The notes beneath the pieces are model-generated. The model had not been told where the DNA came from, searched no databases, and was given only the letters and a program-made list of their open reading frames with translations. Made by a program: the position numbers and the translations under genes. This document shows, piece after piece, positions 1-8,052 of a stretch of DNA of 34,563 nucleotides. This DNA comes from Solemya velesiana gill symbiont (lineage in GTDB: Bacteria > Pseudomonadota > Gammaproteobacteria > Chromatiales > Chromatiaceae): contig NZ_MPRJ01000022.1 in assembly GCF_002020805.1 (NCBI RefSeq), positions 1 through 34,563 of the forward strand, read 5' to 3'. Numbering within the stretch: the stretch's first letter is position 1; every line of letters starts with the position of its first letter.

Positions 1-27
1 ATCCTGCTGTATGTCGGGGCCGCGCAT
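1..27 (-). CDS. Transposase, N-terminal nine codons only
   Basis: An ATG at 25-27 on the minus strand begins MRGPDIQQD and runs off the left edge. A strong ribosome binding site (AGAAAGGAAG) lies upstream of it. The start MRGxDxQQ is the typical beginning of IS5-family transposases, which cut and rejoin element ends with a DDE catalytic core. The catalytic part is outside the window, so whether the gene is intact is unknown. The call depends on nine residues plus the terminal-repeat-like sequence upstream. Confidence 0.45.
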
Positions 28-95
28 CGTGGTTGCTTCCTTTCTCTTGGGGTAGACGTTATCTTCAGGATTCAGGGGAGAATTTCAACAGCCTG
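1..95 (-). mobile_element. End of an insertion sequence (IS5-like, partial)
   Basis: The window opens inside a mobile element that continues to the left. Read on the minus strand, the sequence starting near position 95 is CAGGCTGTTGAAATT, which resembles the terminal inverted repeat of many IS5-type elements. It is followed by about 68 bases of leader, then a ribosome binding site and a transposase start. The other inverted repeat lies outside the window, so the exact boundary and any target duplication cannot be seen. The element ends about 20 bases from the sfsA stop codon. Family assignment rests on recalled similarity only. Confidence 0.45.
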
Positions 96-115
96 CTAGG
101 ACCAACAAACCCAGG

Positions 116-823
116 CTAAAGCACCACGGGCACCATGCCTTCCCCACGCATACCACGCTGGTCATGACGTATGCGCAGCGCGTATGCCTCAACTCCCCCG
201 GTCAATACTTCCTCCAGGGTTTCTGCATACACAGGATCGATATCGCCGGCGGGAGAGAAGCACTCACCTTCCGGGCGGTTGAGCGCGAACAGCACGACCC
301 CACGCATACCGCGCTTTACTGCATGGCGCAACACATGCAGGTGCTTGGTCGCACGCTGGCTGACCGCATCCGGAAACCTAAGCCGCTCGCCATCCCACAG
401 GGTGACATTCTTGACCTCCACAAGCGCATCGGGCCGGTCTCCGCCACTCAACATCAGGTCAATACGGGATGAGGGGTGTTCCGGCGCATCAAATTTCACT
501 TCACGCGTTAGTTCGGCGTAGCCGGCAAGCGCCTGTACACGGCCTGCCGATATCGCCTCGGCAACAACGGCATTGGTTCGCGAGGTATTCACGCCAACCC
601 ACCCCTGGCCCATATCGATGCGCTCCAGTGTCCACCGGAGCTTTCGTTTCGGGTTGTCACTGTAGCTGATCTGGGCTGGCGCTCCCGGCTCCCAGCACCC
701 TGCCATGCTGCCGGTATTGGGACAGTGCGCGGTAACCACAGTACCGTCGTCCAATTCGATATCGGAAAGAAACCGCTTGTAGCGTTTGAGAATCCTGCCA
801 GTGGTTAAAGGAGGCAACTCCAT
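116..823 (-). CDS. sfsA: SfsA, sugar fermentation stimulation protein homolog
   Basis: This is a full-length SfsA (235 residues; the E. coli protein is 234). SfsA was found as a factor that stimulates maltose utilisation and binds DNA. Structurally the family has an N-terminal OB-like part and a C-terminal PD-(D/E)XK nuclease-like domain. Visible landmarks are the N-terminal RYKRFL, the HCPNTGSM block at 33-40, and a nuclease-like D122 ... E136-x-K138 (ALVEVKN). I chose the ATG at 821-823 because E. coli SfsA starts at the same place. A TTG 15 bases upstream is also in frame but would lie almost on the predicted transcription start. An insertion sequence begins about 20 bases past its stop. 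The biochemical role of SfsA remains poorly defined. Confidence 0.93.
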   Translation of the reverse strand: MELPPLTTGRILKRYKRFLSDIELDDGTVVTAHCPNTGSMAGCWEPGAPAQISYSDNPKRKLRWTLERIDMGQGWVGVNTSRTNAVVAEAISAGRVQALAGYAELTREVKFDAPEHPSSRIDLMLSGGDRPDALVEVKNVTLWDGERLRFPDAVSQRATKHLHVLRHAVKRGMRGVVLFALNRPEGECFSPAGDIDPVYAETLEEVLTGGVEAYALRIRHDQRGMRGEGMVPVVL

Positions 824-846
824 GAAATACCCTGCCAATTATAAAG

Positions 847-876
847 TTTATAGCCCGCTCCTGCGCCACAAAGCAA
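847..876 (-). promoter_or_regulatory. Possible sigma-70 promoter of sfsA
   Basis: On the minus strand TTGCTT (871-876) is followed after 18 bases by TATAAA (847-852). This would start transcription near 840 and give a leader of about 17 bases before the sfsA ATG at 823. The match was found by eye and is moderate. Confidence 0.35.
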
Positions 877-905
877 TGGACGCTTTCCCGGCTGAACACT
901 AGTAT
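877..905 (+). promoter_or_regulatory. Possible sigma-70 promoter of the Pro/Gly/Tyr-rich gene
   Basis: TGGACG (877-882), 17 bases, then TAGTAT (900-905). It points toward the gene starting at 1009 and would leave a leader of about 95 bases. Each hexamer matches the consensus only partly. Confidence 0.25.
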
Positions 906-1008
906 TAATGGATACGCGGTTATTTCCGCAACAGAACCAAATAGATCCGGATGACCAGGAAATCCACGGCTGTAACCGGACCGCAATCATAGTGCAAGGA
1001 GTACCTTC

Positions 1009-2142
1009 ATGAAAGTAACACGCTGGATCACTGCCTGCTGTGTAGGCTTGGCAGCTTCCCACGTCTGCGCGGACAATGGCTATCCCCCACCCACAGGCCC
1101 CTATAGCGCTCCTCCGGCAACTCCTGCTCAGCAAGGTACATGGCAGTCTGCACCGCAGCCTCCCTCTGACGCACTACCCCAAGGCGGCGGTTACGGTTAC
1201 CAGCAGCCTCAGGGGGGTTATTATGACCAACCACCCACCTACGGTTACGGCGAACCCTACTACGGCCAGGCCCGTCTGACTCGGGCTCAAAGGGATTCAA
1301 CCCGTCCAGCATGATGAACAAGATGCCCGGGCCCATGAACAACATGATGGATCCCATGCGCAACATGTTCGGCAAGAAAGACCAGGAACCAGACTACCGA
1401 AATGCCCCACCACCTGGACAGTGGGGACAGGGTGCTCCTGGCTATGGCTACCCCCAGCAGGCGCCTGGCCCGCAATATGGCTATCCACAGCAATATGATC
1501 AATATGGTGCCCCGGGTAGTTGGGGAGGATATGGTTACCCAAGTCAGCCGGCCTACGATCCAGGCTACGGTTGTCCGCCCCAGGGAGCAGCACCCGGCGT
1601 CCAGGGCGGCTATCCCCAGGGATATGCTCCAGGCTACTCCCAAACCCCTCCACCTTCGGGTTACGACCCAGGCCAGGGTTACGGGCAACCACCATTTAGC
1701 GGCTATCCGGATCAGCCCCAGGGGTTTCAGCAACCCGGCGGTTTTCCCGGTGTTGGCGTAACGCCTGAGCAAGGCATGCCGCCCCCCAGTATCCAGGCAG
1801 CTATCCCATGCAGAGTGAAATGACACCTGCTCCTGAAGGTGGATTCCCACCCCCGCCTGCACAGGAGCCACAGATGGCACCACCTCCCCAGTTTCCCGGC
1901 AGCTATCCCATGCAGGGGGAAATGGCACCTGCTCCCGAAGGGGGATTTCCACCCCCGCCTGCACAGGAGCCACAGATGGCACCGGCACCCATTCAGCAGG
2001 CACCAGCACCAATGTCACCACCCCCGGGGCAGTGCCCGGTACCCAGGGCATGCTGCCCAACGGCTAGCAGCCGGTATTCCGGCCGATGACAGAGGAAGAG
2101 CCTGCTTCATCCGAAGAGACTGCACCCAAATCCAAGGGATAA
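1009..2142 (+). pseudogene. Secreted Pro/Gly/Tyr/Gln-rich low-complexity protein, frameshifted
   Basis: I do not recognise a named family. An excellent ribosome binding site (AAGGAG, 996-1001) precedes an ATG at 1009 that encodes a signal peptide (about 21 residues, cleavage after HVCA). The mature part is rich in Pro, Gly, Tyr and Gln, with repeated GYGYPQQ-like units, a Met/Asn-rich stretch (PMNNMMDPMRNMFG) and two Pro-rich 34-residue repeats. The frame breaks three times: near 1262-1275, 1780-1790 and 2021-2030. Each break is repaired by adding one C or G to a short run. In the last frame a TAG interrupts NGxQPVF, after which an acidic tail continues to TAA at 2140-2142. The composition recalls secreted structural proteins, including sulfur globule proteins, but that is only a loose comparison. 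Either the gene is decaying or the sequence has run-length errors. Confidence 0.6.
1796..1983 (+). repeat. Two-copy tandem repeat, 102-base period
   Basis: Copy one spans 1796-1897 and copy two starts at 1898, matching through about 1983. The period of 102 bases is exactly 34 codons, and differences between copies are few. It encodes a Pro-rich unit beginning GSYPMQ and containing GGFPPPPAQEPQMAP. Because the period is a multiple of three, the repeat grew as coding sequence within the broken secreted-protein gene. Confidence 0.85.
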
Positions 2143-2149
2143 CTTATGA

Positions 2150-2183
2150 CTACTGCCGGCGGCATCACCGCTGCCGGCAGTAG
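2150..2183 (+). terminator. Perfect 11-bp stem-loop after the Pro/Gly/Tyr-rich gene
   Basis: CTACTGCCGGC (2150-2160) pairs perfectly with GCCGGCAGTAG (2173-2183) around a 12-base loop, starting 8 bases after the reconstructed stop. A weaker stem, CACTGC/GCAGTG, follows at 2197-2219. Neither is followed by a good T run, so this may be a terminator of poor intrinsic type or an mRNA-stabilising hairpin. Confidence 0.5.
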
Positions 2184-2301
2184 CTTCTGAGCCTATCACT
2201 GCGTTCCCTCAATGCAGTGTTAAGATTCCTGAAATTCGATCCAATATTTTCGGTCACGCATTGGTTACAATGCCCCTTTATGGTTTCCAGTCAGGAATCA
2301 G

Positions 2302-3189
2302 ATGAAACCGATTCTGAAAGCAAGCGACCTAGTCAAACACCACGGCAAGGTCAAAGCGGTTGATGGCGTCAGTTTCTCCACCAACCAGGGGATCTGTTTC
2401 GGCTTGCTGGGACCCAACGGTGCAGGTAAAACCACCACAGTGGAGATGCTTGAGGGCATTATTGAGCCCAGCGCCGGCACTATTCACTACATGGACCAGC
2501 CACTCGGCATCCGCTTCCGCAGTGAAGCAGGCATCATGTTCCAGAGCACCGCCCTCCAGGAACATCTCAAGGTACACGAAGCACTGGAGATGTTTGCGAA
2601 TTTCTACACTCAGACCCAGCCAATGGACCTGTTGATCGAACGTTGCGCTCTCGGCGAATTCCTGGAGCGTGACACCAGGCATCTCTCAGGAGGCCAGCAT
2701 CAACGCCTACTGCTTGCCATCGCATTGATCAATGACCCCCAGGTCATCTTCCTGGACGAACCCACCACGGGCCTGGATCCCCAATCCCGCCGAAACTTCT
2801 GGGATCTGATCCACGATATCAAGGCTGAAAAGAAGACCGTGGTGCTTACCACGCACTACATGGAAGAGGCCTACGAACTGTGTGACGAGATTGCCATTAT
2901 GGATCACGGCCGCTTCATAGCCCACGGCTCACCCCGGGAACTGCTGAAGCGCCATTTTGACAGCTCAGTCATCACGTTGCCTTCGGCGGATATTCCTCCT
3001 GATCTGCTGAGCAACAAGGCATTCATTGTCCATAGACACAACGGGCAGGTTGATATTCTCAGCGACGATGTAGACGAGAGCATCAGGTTATTGGTCAACC
3101 ATGGCGTACCACTGGCACACCTACAGGTGCGCAGCCGCACCCTGGAAGACCTGTTCCTTGAATTGACCGGTCGTGAATTACGGGCCTGA
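2302..3189 (+). CDS. ABC-2 type exporter, ATP-binding subunit
   Basis: This is the cytoplasmic ATPase (295 residues) of a two-gene exporter of the CcmA/DrrA/NodI type. It shows Walker A GPNGAGKTT at 37-45, a Q-loop at Q81, the signature LSGGQ at 128-132, Walker B VIFLDEP at 148-154, and H-loop His185. The C-terminal 80 or so residues are the extension common in drug and polysaccharide exporters of this class. The start has a ribosome binding site (AGGA) close upstream. The stop is 3 bases before the permease start, so the two are co-transcribed and together form the transporter. The substrate cannot be read from the sequence; drugs, lipids and glycans are all known for the family. Confidence 0.9.
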   Translation: MKPILKASDLVKHHGKVKAVDGVSFSTNQGICFGLLGPNGAGKTTTVEMLEGIIEPSAGTIHYMDQPLGIRFRSEAGIMFQSTALQEHLKVHEALEMFANFYTQTQPMDLLIERCALGEFLERDTRHLSGGQHQRLLLAIALINDPQVIFLDEPTTGLDPQSRRNFWDLIHDIKAEKKTVVLTTHYMEEAYELCDEIAIMDHGRFIAHGSPRELLKRHFDSSVITLPSADIPPDLLSNKAFIVHRHNGQVDILSDDVDESIRLLVNHGVPLAHLQVRSRTLEDLFLELTGRELRA

Positions 3190-3192
3190 AAG

Positions 3193-4194
3193 ATGAGAAT
3201 ACACCGTTTTCTAGCCGTTTTAACTGCCCGTAATCGTGAGTTTCTGCGTGACCGGACAGCAATGACCTGGAACATTGCGCTCCCGGTACTCATTGTCATG
3301 AGTTTTGCCTTTGCGTTCACCACTGATGGCAGTGACCTGTTCAAGGTCGGTCTTATTGGTAGCCCCGATAACCAGGCTGGGACACAGTTTCTGGAAACCA
3401 GGCACATTCAATTCATCCCCATGAATAAGATCGAGGCTGCCGTTACCAAGGTTGAAAGACATCAACTGGATATGCTGCTGGACACCTCGGGCGCTCGCTA
3501 CTGGATCAACGACACATCAGCCAAAGGTTACATACTCGGGCGGTTGCTGAATGCAGGAGGAGAAAAGTTCAAACGTGTTGCTGTCAGTGGGGATGAAATC
3601 CGCTACGTGGATTGGCTTATACCCGGCATACTGGGCATGAATATCATGTTCAGCTCCCTTTTTGGTGTGGGCTACGCAATCGTTCGCTACCGTAAAAACG
3701 GTGTACTCAAACGCCTCAAAGCGACACCCCTGACAGCCCTCGAATTCATATCTGCCCAGATCTTTTCCAGGCTCTGGCTGATTGCACTGGTAAGCATGAT
3801 GATCTATTCCGGTACTGACCTGTTTGTAAACTTTCGAATGTATGGCTCTCACCTGAATCTGTTCATCATTCTCATTCTGGGTACATTCTGCATGATCAGC
3901 CTCAGCCTGATTGTGGCCGCCAGAATGTCCAACGAGGAGGCAGCCAATGGATTTCTGAATTTGATGAGCTGGCCAATGATGCTGCTCTCTGGGGTTTGGT
4001 TCTCCCTGGAAGGGTCGCCGGCAGTCGTGCAACAACTTGCCCAGTTTCTGCCTCTTACCCATGTAATTGATGCAGCAAGAGCGGTGATGATCGATGGTGC
4101 TGGATTTACTCAGATCAGCCACCATCTCGGCGTTCTTGTTCTGATGAGTGCCCTGTTTCTTCTTATTGGTGCGCGTAGTTTCAGGTGGGAATAA
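3193..4194 (+). CDS. ABC-2 type exporter, permease subunit
   Basis: A 333-residue inner-membrane protein of the ABC-2 family. One membrane segment lies near residues 28-48. A soluble, presumably periplasmic, stretch follows to about 135. Five more hydrophobic segments fill the C-terminal half, including the typical LMSWPMMLLSGVWFSLE region followed by PLTHVIDAAR, which matches the conserved end of this permease class. It partners with the ATPase directly upstream (3-base gap). It converges on ptsP. The exported substrate is unknown. Confidence 0.88.
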   Translation: MRIHRFLAVLTARNREFLRDRTAMTWNIALPVLIVMSFAFAFTTDGSDLFKVGLIGSPDNQAGTQFLETRHIQFIPMNKIEAAVTKVERHQLDMLLDTSGARYWINDTSAKGYILGRLLNAGGEKFKRVAVSGDEIRYVDWLIPGILGMNIMFSSLFGVGYAIVRYRKNGVLKRLKATPLTALEFISAQIFSRLWLIALVSMMIYSGTDLFVNFRMYGSHLNLFIILILGTFCMISLSLIVAARMSNEEAANGFLNLMSWPMMLLSGVWFSLEGSPAVVQQLAQFLPLTHVIDAARAVMIDGAGFTQISHHLGVLVLMSALFLLIGARSFRWE

Positions 4195-4195
4195 G

Positions 4196-4251
4196 CGAGT
4201 CTTCGACCTCGTGAAAGATTTTGGGGCATCCAAGTCCCCAAAATCGACTCG
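4196..4251. other. Nested stem-loop between converging genes
   Basis: GATTTTGGGG (4217-4226) pairs perfectly with CCCCAAAATC (4236-4245) around a 9-base loop. An outer pair CGAGTC/GACTCG (4196-4201 with 4246-4251) encloses it. The A/T blocks lie on the opposite sides from an ordinary intrinsic terminator (T4G4-loop-C4A4), so no U run would follow the stem on either strand. Its place between the ABC permease and ptsP still suggests a role in ending or protecting both transcripts. Confidence 0.45.
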
Positions 4252-4361
4252 GCCTTCGACAGCCTATTTAGTGCCCCGGACGTCCTGGTCACCGACCGCT
4301 ACGCGATAACATCGCAAGCTCGTTACTTTCAGCCTTCCATGGCGGTCAGCGTAGGAATAAC

Positions 4362-6629
4362 CTATTTTCCAGGTCGAACCAATCCACCCAGCCCCATCTC
4401 GTCCAGGGCATTCTCCATGTAACTGCGTACCTGCTCGGAATTCTCCATACGCAAGACCGCTTTGAGCAGCTGACTCGCCCTGGATCTGCTGAAACTGCGG
4501 ATGACCCACTTCACCTTGAGCAAGCTGCCTGATGACATGCTCAGGCTCTCCACTCCCATACCCAGCAACAGAACCGCCGCCATTGGATTTCCAGCCATCT
4601 CACCACACACGCTGACAGGCTGATTGTAGGCCTTGGCACCCTCGACCACCTGCATCAAGGCTTTCAACACTGCTGGATGCAGGTCGTCATAGAGTTCCGC
4701 CACCCTTGGATTGTTACGATCCACCGCCAACAGGTACTGGGTGAGGTCATTGGTTCCAACCGATATGAAGTCAACCCGCCTGGCAAGGGCCTCTATCTGG
4801 TAGACAGCGGCAGGCACCTCCACCATGATGCCCACCGGCGGCATGGTCACCGAGTAATCTTCATCAAGCAGCTCATCATGGGCTCGATGGATGAGTGACA
4901 TCAGTTCATCCACCTCGGTTACCGTGCTGATCATCGGCAGCATGATCTGCAGATTTCTGTAGCCCTCAGCGGCCCTGATCATCGCTCGAATCTGGGTAAG
5001 AAAAATCTCCGGATGATCCAGTGATATGCGGATACCACGCCACCCCAGAAACGGATTGGACTCGTCTACTGGAAAATAGGGCAAAGGCTTGTCGCCCCCG
5101 ATATCCAGCGTGCGCAGTGTCACCGGTCTTGGGTGGAATGTCGCCAGCACGTTGGCGTAATTGTTCTTCTGCTCCTCTTCAGTGGGGAAGCTGTCACGCA
5201 CCATGAAGGGCAGTTCAGTACGATAGAGCCCGACCCCTCCGGATTCATCTGCACTGAATGAACTCATCTCCGAGACAAGGCCTGTATTGAGGAAGAGAGA
5301 TACCGCCACGCCATCCGTGGTTTCCGAGTCCTCCCCACGCAGTGCCTCCAGTTCCTCCGAGAGTCTCTTCTCCTCCTGCGCCAGGCGTTCATATTCGGTC
5401 CGTACAGAAGGAGCCGGAGAGACATAGACACGCCCCCGGTAACCATCGAGAATGACTTCGCGCCCCTCCATGCGTCCCACCGGCAGGTCGGTTACGCCCA
5501 TGACGGCGGGAATACCCATCCCCCGGGCAAGAATCGCTACGTGAGAAGAACTGGAACCGGATGCCGAGATGATGCCTGCAATCTTGTCGCTGGGAACCTC
5601 AGCCATATCCACAGCGCTGACATCCTCCCCCACCAGTATGGTGTTGTCGGGATAAACTTCCTCTTGTGGTGTCTCGCTCTGGAGGTAAGTCAGGATGCGC
5701 CTGCCAAGATCACGAATATCGGAGGCACGCTCCCGAAGATAGACGTCATCCATCTCATCGAAGACCCTGGCATGACTTTCGATCGTATGGTGCAGGGCCG
5801 TCTGCACCCACTCACCCTGGCGAATCCGTTCGATGGTCTCGGTGACCAGGGTATCGCCCCCCAGCATCAGCAACAGGGCATCGAACAGCGCCCGATCCTC
5901 TGCAGGCAGATCGTCACTGAGCTTGGACTGAAGATCGCGCAGATTACTCTCTACCCTGTCAACCGCCCCCCTGAACAGGGCGACATCCTCTTCGGGGTTG
6001 TCGGTGACCCGGTCAGGTACTGCATCCAGGTCGGCCCGACTGTAGATAACCACCACCTTACCCATCGCCACACCGGTGGCCCCCGGTCTCCCCTGCAGAA
6101 AACGGGTTGGTGCCTGGGCACCGGTCTCACCGGCCCCATTGAGCTCACCGCTTGCCTTGGCGTGGGTGATGGCGCCCGCCAACTGTGCCGCCAGGGTAAA
6201 CAGAAAGGTCACTTCCGTATCTTCGTACTGGCGCGGTTCACGGTGCCGGACAACCAGCACCCCAAGCACCCGGCGGTTTTGAATAATGGGCACACCCAGG
6301 AAACCGTGGTAGGAGGTCTCACCGGTTTCGTTGACGAAATGGTAACGGGGATGACTGGGGGCGTCATCGAGATTGAGGGGCTCTGCCCGCTCGCAAACCA
6401 ACCCGATCAGTCCACGGTGCAGAGGAAGACTCACCTTGCCAACAGCCTCTTCACGCAGCCCTTCGGTAGCCTGCAGTACATGACTGCGTTGCTCGAAATC
6501 GGTGAGGTAGACTGAGCAGACGTCGGTGTTGATCGCCTGCTTGACCTGCTTGACGATAAGATTCAGTGCAGTGTCCAGGTCCGGCGCTGCATTGACTGCC
6601 TGTACGATGCGATGCAGGGTCTCAAGCAT
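4362..6629 (-). CDS. ptsP: PtsP, nitrogen-PTS enzyme I (PEP-protein phosphotransferase)
   Basis: PtsP takes phosphate from phosphoenolpyruvate and passes it to NPr, at the head of the nitrogen phosphotransferase relay. The order is typical: an N-terminal GAF domain (about 1-155), which in other bacteria senses glutamine or 2-oxoglutarate; the EI N-terminal domain (about 175-430) with the phosphorylated His363 in SGSSSSHVAILARG; and the PEP-binding TIM barrel (about 440-740) with GGDKPLPYF, SVGTNDLTQY and the catalytic Cys near 674 in VCGEMAGNP. At 755 residues it has the usual length. rppH lies directly upstream (19-base gap) on the same strand, as in Pseudomonas and many gammaproteobacteria, so the two probably form one transcript. 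Confidence 0.95.
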   Translation of the reverse strand: MLETLHRIVQAVNAAPDLDTALNLIVKQVKQAINTDVCSVYLTDFEQRSHVLQATEGLREEAVGKVSLPLHRGLIGLVCERAEPLNLDDAPSHPRYHFVNETGETSYHGFLGVPIIQNRRVLGVLVVRHREPRQYEDTEVTFLFTLAAQLAGAITHAKASGELNGAGETGAQAPTRFLQGRPGATGVAMGKVVVIYSRADLDAVPDRVTDNPEEDVALFRGAVDRVESNLRDLQSKLSDDLPAEDRALFDALLLMLGGDTLVTETIERIRQGEWVQTALHHTIESHARVFDEMDDVYLRERASDIRDLGRRILTYLQSETPQEEVYPDNTILVGEDVSAVDMAEVPSDKIAGIISASGSSSSHVAILARGMGIPAVMGVTDLPVGRMEGREVILDGYRGRVYVSPAPSVRTEYERLAQEEKRLSEELEALRGEDSETTDGVAVSLFLNTGLVSEMSSFSADESGGVGLYRTELPFMVRDSFPTEEEQKNNYANVLATFHPRPVTLRTLDIGGDKPLPYFPVDESNPFLGWRGIRISLDHPEIFLTQIRAMIRAAEGYRNLQIMLPMISTVTEVDELMSLIHRAHDELLDEDYSVTMPPVGIMVEVPAAVYQIEALARRVDFISVGTNDLTQYLLAVDRNNPRVAELYDDLHPAVLKALMQVVEGAKAYNQPVSVCGEMAGNPMAAVLLLGMGVESLSMSSGSLLKVKWVIRSFSRSRASQLLKAVLRMENSEQVRSYMENALDEMGLGGLVRPGK

Positions 6630-6648
6630 AGGGTTCAGCCTTCACCTG

Positions 6649-7173
6649 TCAGCACCTGTTCTGGCGCAGGTAATTCGCTGAGTTCCGGCTTGGAGTACCC
6701 CCTGGAAAAAGCAATGGAGCAAGTTCTTCCAACGCTCGGGAGTAGACTTTACGCTTGAAATAGACCACTTCACGCAGCGGCTGCCAGTACTTAACCCAGC
6801 GCCAGTGATCGAACTCCGGCTTGGGCGAATTGGTGAGGCAAAAATCTGTCTCCTTGCACATCACCTTGAGCAGAAACCAACGCTGCTTCTGGCCAATGCA
6901 CAGGGGCTGGCAATTGTGCCGGATATAACGCTTGGGCAGGCGATATCGCAGCCAGTCACCGGTGACACCCATCACTTCCACCTGGTGAGGCTTGAGACCG
7001 ACCTCTTCCTCCAACTCCCGGTACATGGCCTCCTCCGGGGTCTCATTGGACTTGATGCCCCCCTGGGGAAACTGCCATGCGTTCTGGCCTACCCTGCGAC
7101 CCCAGAACAGTTTGCGTTGATTGTTACAGAGGATGATACCGACGTTTGGCCTATAACCTTCCGAATCTATCAA
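6649..7173 (-). CDS. rppH: RppH, RNA pyrophosphohydrolase
   Basis: RppH removes pyrophosphate from the 5' end of triphosphorylated mRNA and so triggers RNase E dependent decay. The Nudix box is intact ([23 protein letters not shown] region: G-x5-E-x7-RE-x2-EE-x-G). The length with my start is 174 residues (E. coli 176). I place the start at a TTG (7171-7173), because the protein then begins (M)[11 protein letters not shown], matching the E. coli start MIDDDGYRPNVG. An AGG lies about six bases upstream. The longer open frame toward 7362 adds 63 non-conserved residues and would overlap the control region of the divergent gene. It sits upstream of ptsP. Confidence 0.93.
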   Translation of the reverse strand: MIDSEGYRPNVGIILCNNQRKLFWGRRVGQNAWQFPQGGIKSNETPEEAMYRELEEEVGLKPHQVEVMGVTGDWLRYRLPKRYIRHNCQPLCIGQKQRWFLLKVMCKETDFCLTNSPKPEFDHWRWVKYWQPLREVVYFKRKVYSRALEELAPLLFPGGTPSRNSANYLRQNRC

Positions 7174-7283
7174 AAGAAACCTATTTGAAATATTTTCTAA
7201 CTGTCCCGATTTTTCCACATTCGGCAGTGCCCCGGCAACCTCTCTCCTCCTCCAGTCGGTTTTTGACTTCGGCCAAAGAGCGG

Positions 7284-7298
7284 GATTCTGATAGAATC
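7284..7298. promoter_or_regulatory. GATTCT-GAT-AGAATC inverted repeat with extended -10
   Basis: A perfect 6-3-6 inverted repeat in the divergent rppH/HAD intergenic region. Its right half contains TGATAGAAT (7289-7297), which looks like an extended -10 element (TGnTAnAAT) about 36 bases upstream of the HAD start. It could be the promoter, with a possible operator overlapping it. No regulator can be named. Confidence 0.35.
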
Positions 7299-7333
7299 GG
7301 TTGTTTTTCCAGGACTGACGGGGAGTTGCGGCT

Positions 7334-7990
7334 GTGGCGCTGGCCATTTTCGATCTGGACAATACCTTGCTGGCGGGTGATTCCGACTATCTATGGGGGA
7401 TTTTTCTCGCCGAACAGGGGGTGGTAGACGGTGAGTACTACCAACGGGAAAACGAGCGTTTTTACCACGACTACAATGAAGGAAGGCTCGATATATTCGA
7501 ATTCCTGCGCTTCTCCCTGAAACCCCTCAGCGAACACTCTCTCGAAGCACTGCAGGACTGGCGTGAAAAGTTCCTCGAAGAGATGATCGAGCCCATCATC
7601 CTGCCCAAGGCCCAGGAACTGGTATCAAGGCACAGGGAAGCCGGTGACACCCTGATGATCATCACCGCCACCAACGCCTTCGTGACATCCCCCATCGCCC
7701 AGCGACTGGGCATTGAAAACCTGATCGCCACCGATCCGAAGATGGTTGATGGACGCTATACCGGGGAGGTCAGCGGTACCCCAAGCTTCAAGAATGGCAA
7801 GGTTGAGCGGTTGGAGCAGTGGCTGGAAGCAACCGGCGCTGACCTTTCGGGAAGCAGCTTCTACAGCGACTCCCATAACGACATTCCGCTGCTGGAACGG
7901 GTAGACAAGCCCGTGGCTGTTGACCCTGACGAAGCATTGACCCACCATGCCAAAAGCCTCGACTGGCCTATCATCACCCTGCGGGAGTAG
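7334..7990 (+). CDS. HAD-IB family phosphatase (SerB-like)
   Basis: A 218-residue haloacid-dehalogenase superfamily hydrolase of subfamily IB, the group of phosphoserine phosphatase-like enzymes. Motif I is FDLDNTLL with nucleophile Asp7 and acid/base Asp9, motif II is in the IITATN stretch, and motif IV is [11 protein letters not shown]. It begins with GTG at 7334; GGGGAG lies 8 bases upstream. It diverges from rppH-ptsP exactly as the homologous HAD gene does in Pseudomonas. The substrate is unknown: family members act on phosphoserine, histidinol phosphate and other small phosphates. Confidence 0.9.
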   Translation: MALAIFDLDNTLLAGDSDYLWGIFLAEQGVVDGEYYQRENERFYHDYNEGRLDIFEFLRFSLKPLSEHSLEALQDWREKFLEEMIEPIILPKAQELVSRHREAGDTLMIITATNAFVTSPIAQRLGIENLIATDPKMVDGRYTGEVSGTPSFKNGKVERLEQWLEATGADLSGSSFYSDSHNDIPLLERVDKPVAVDPDEALTHHAKSLDWPIITLRE

Positions 7991-8052
7991 GCCAGATTGT
8001 CAGATCTCGTATATGCTTGAACTCAGCGTCAGAACTGAAATGATTGACTGAT

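Noticed and set aside
1287-2060. 257-codon minus-strand frame opposite the Pro/Gly/Tyr gene
   Set aside because: Result of the GC-rich repeat composition; the plus strand has the ribosome binding site, signal peptide and repeat logic.
3517-4233. 238-codon minus-strand frame opposite the ABC permease
   Set aside because: Overlaps a well-supported permease; the product is compositionally odd with no motif.
5541-6515. 324-codon open frame on plus strand inside ptsP
   Set aside because: Antisense shadow of a fully conserved ptsP; the translation has no domain features, and codon bias of the real gene explains its length.
7174-7362. 63-residue N-terminal extension of rppH
   Set aside because: Not conserved; it would cover the control region and the first codons of the divergent HAD gene. 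The TTG at 7173 gives the family start.
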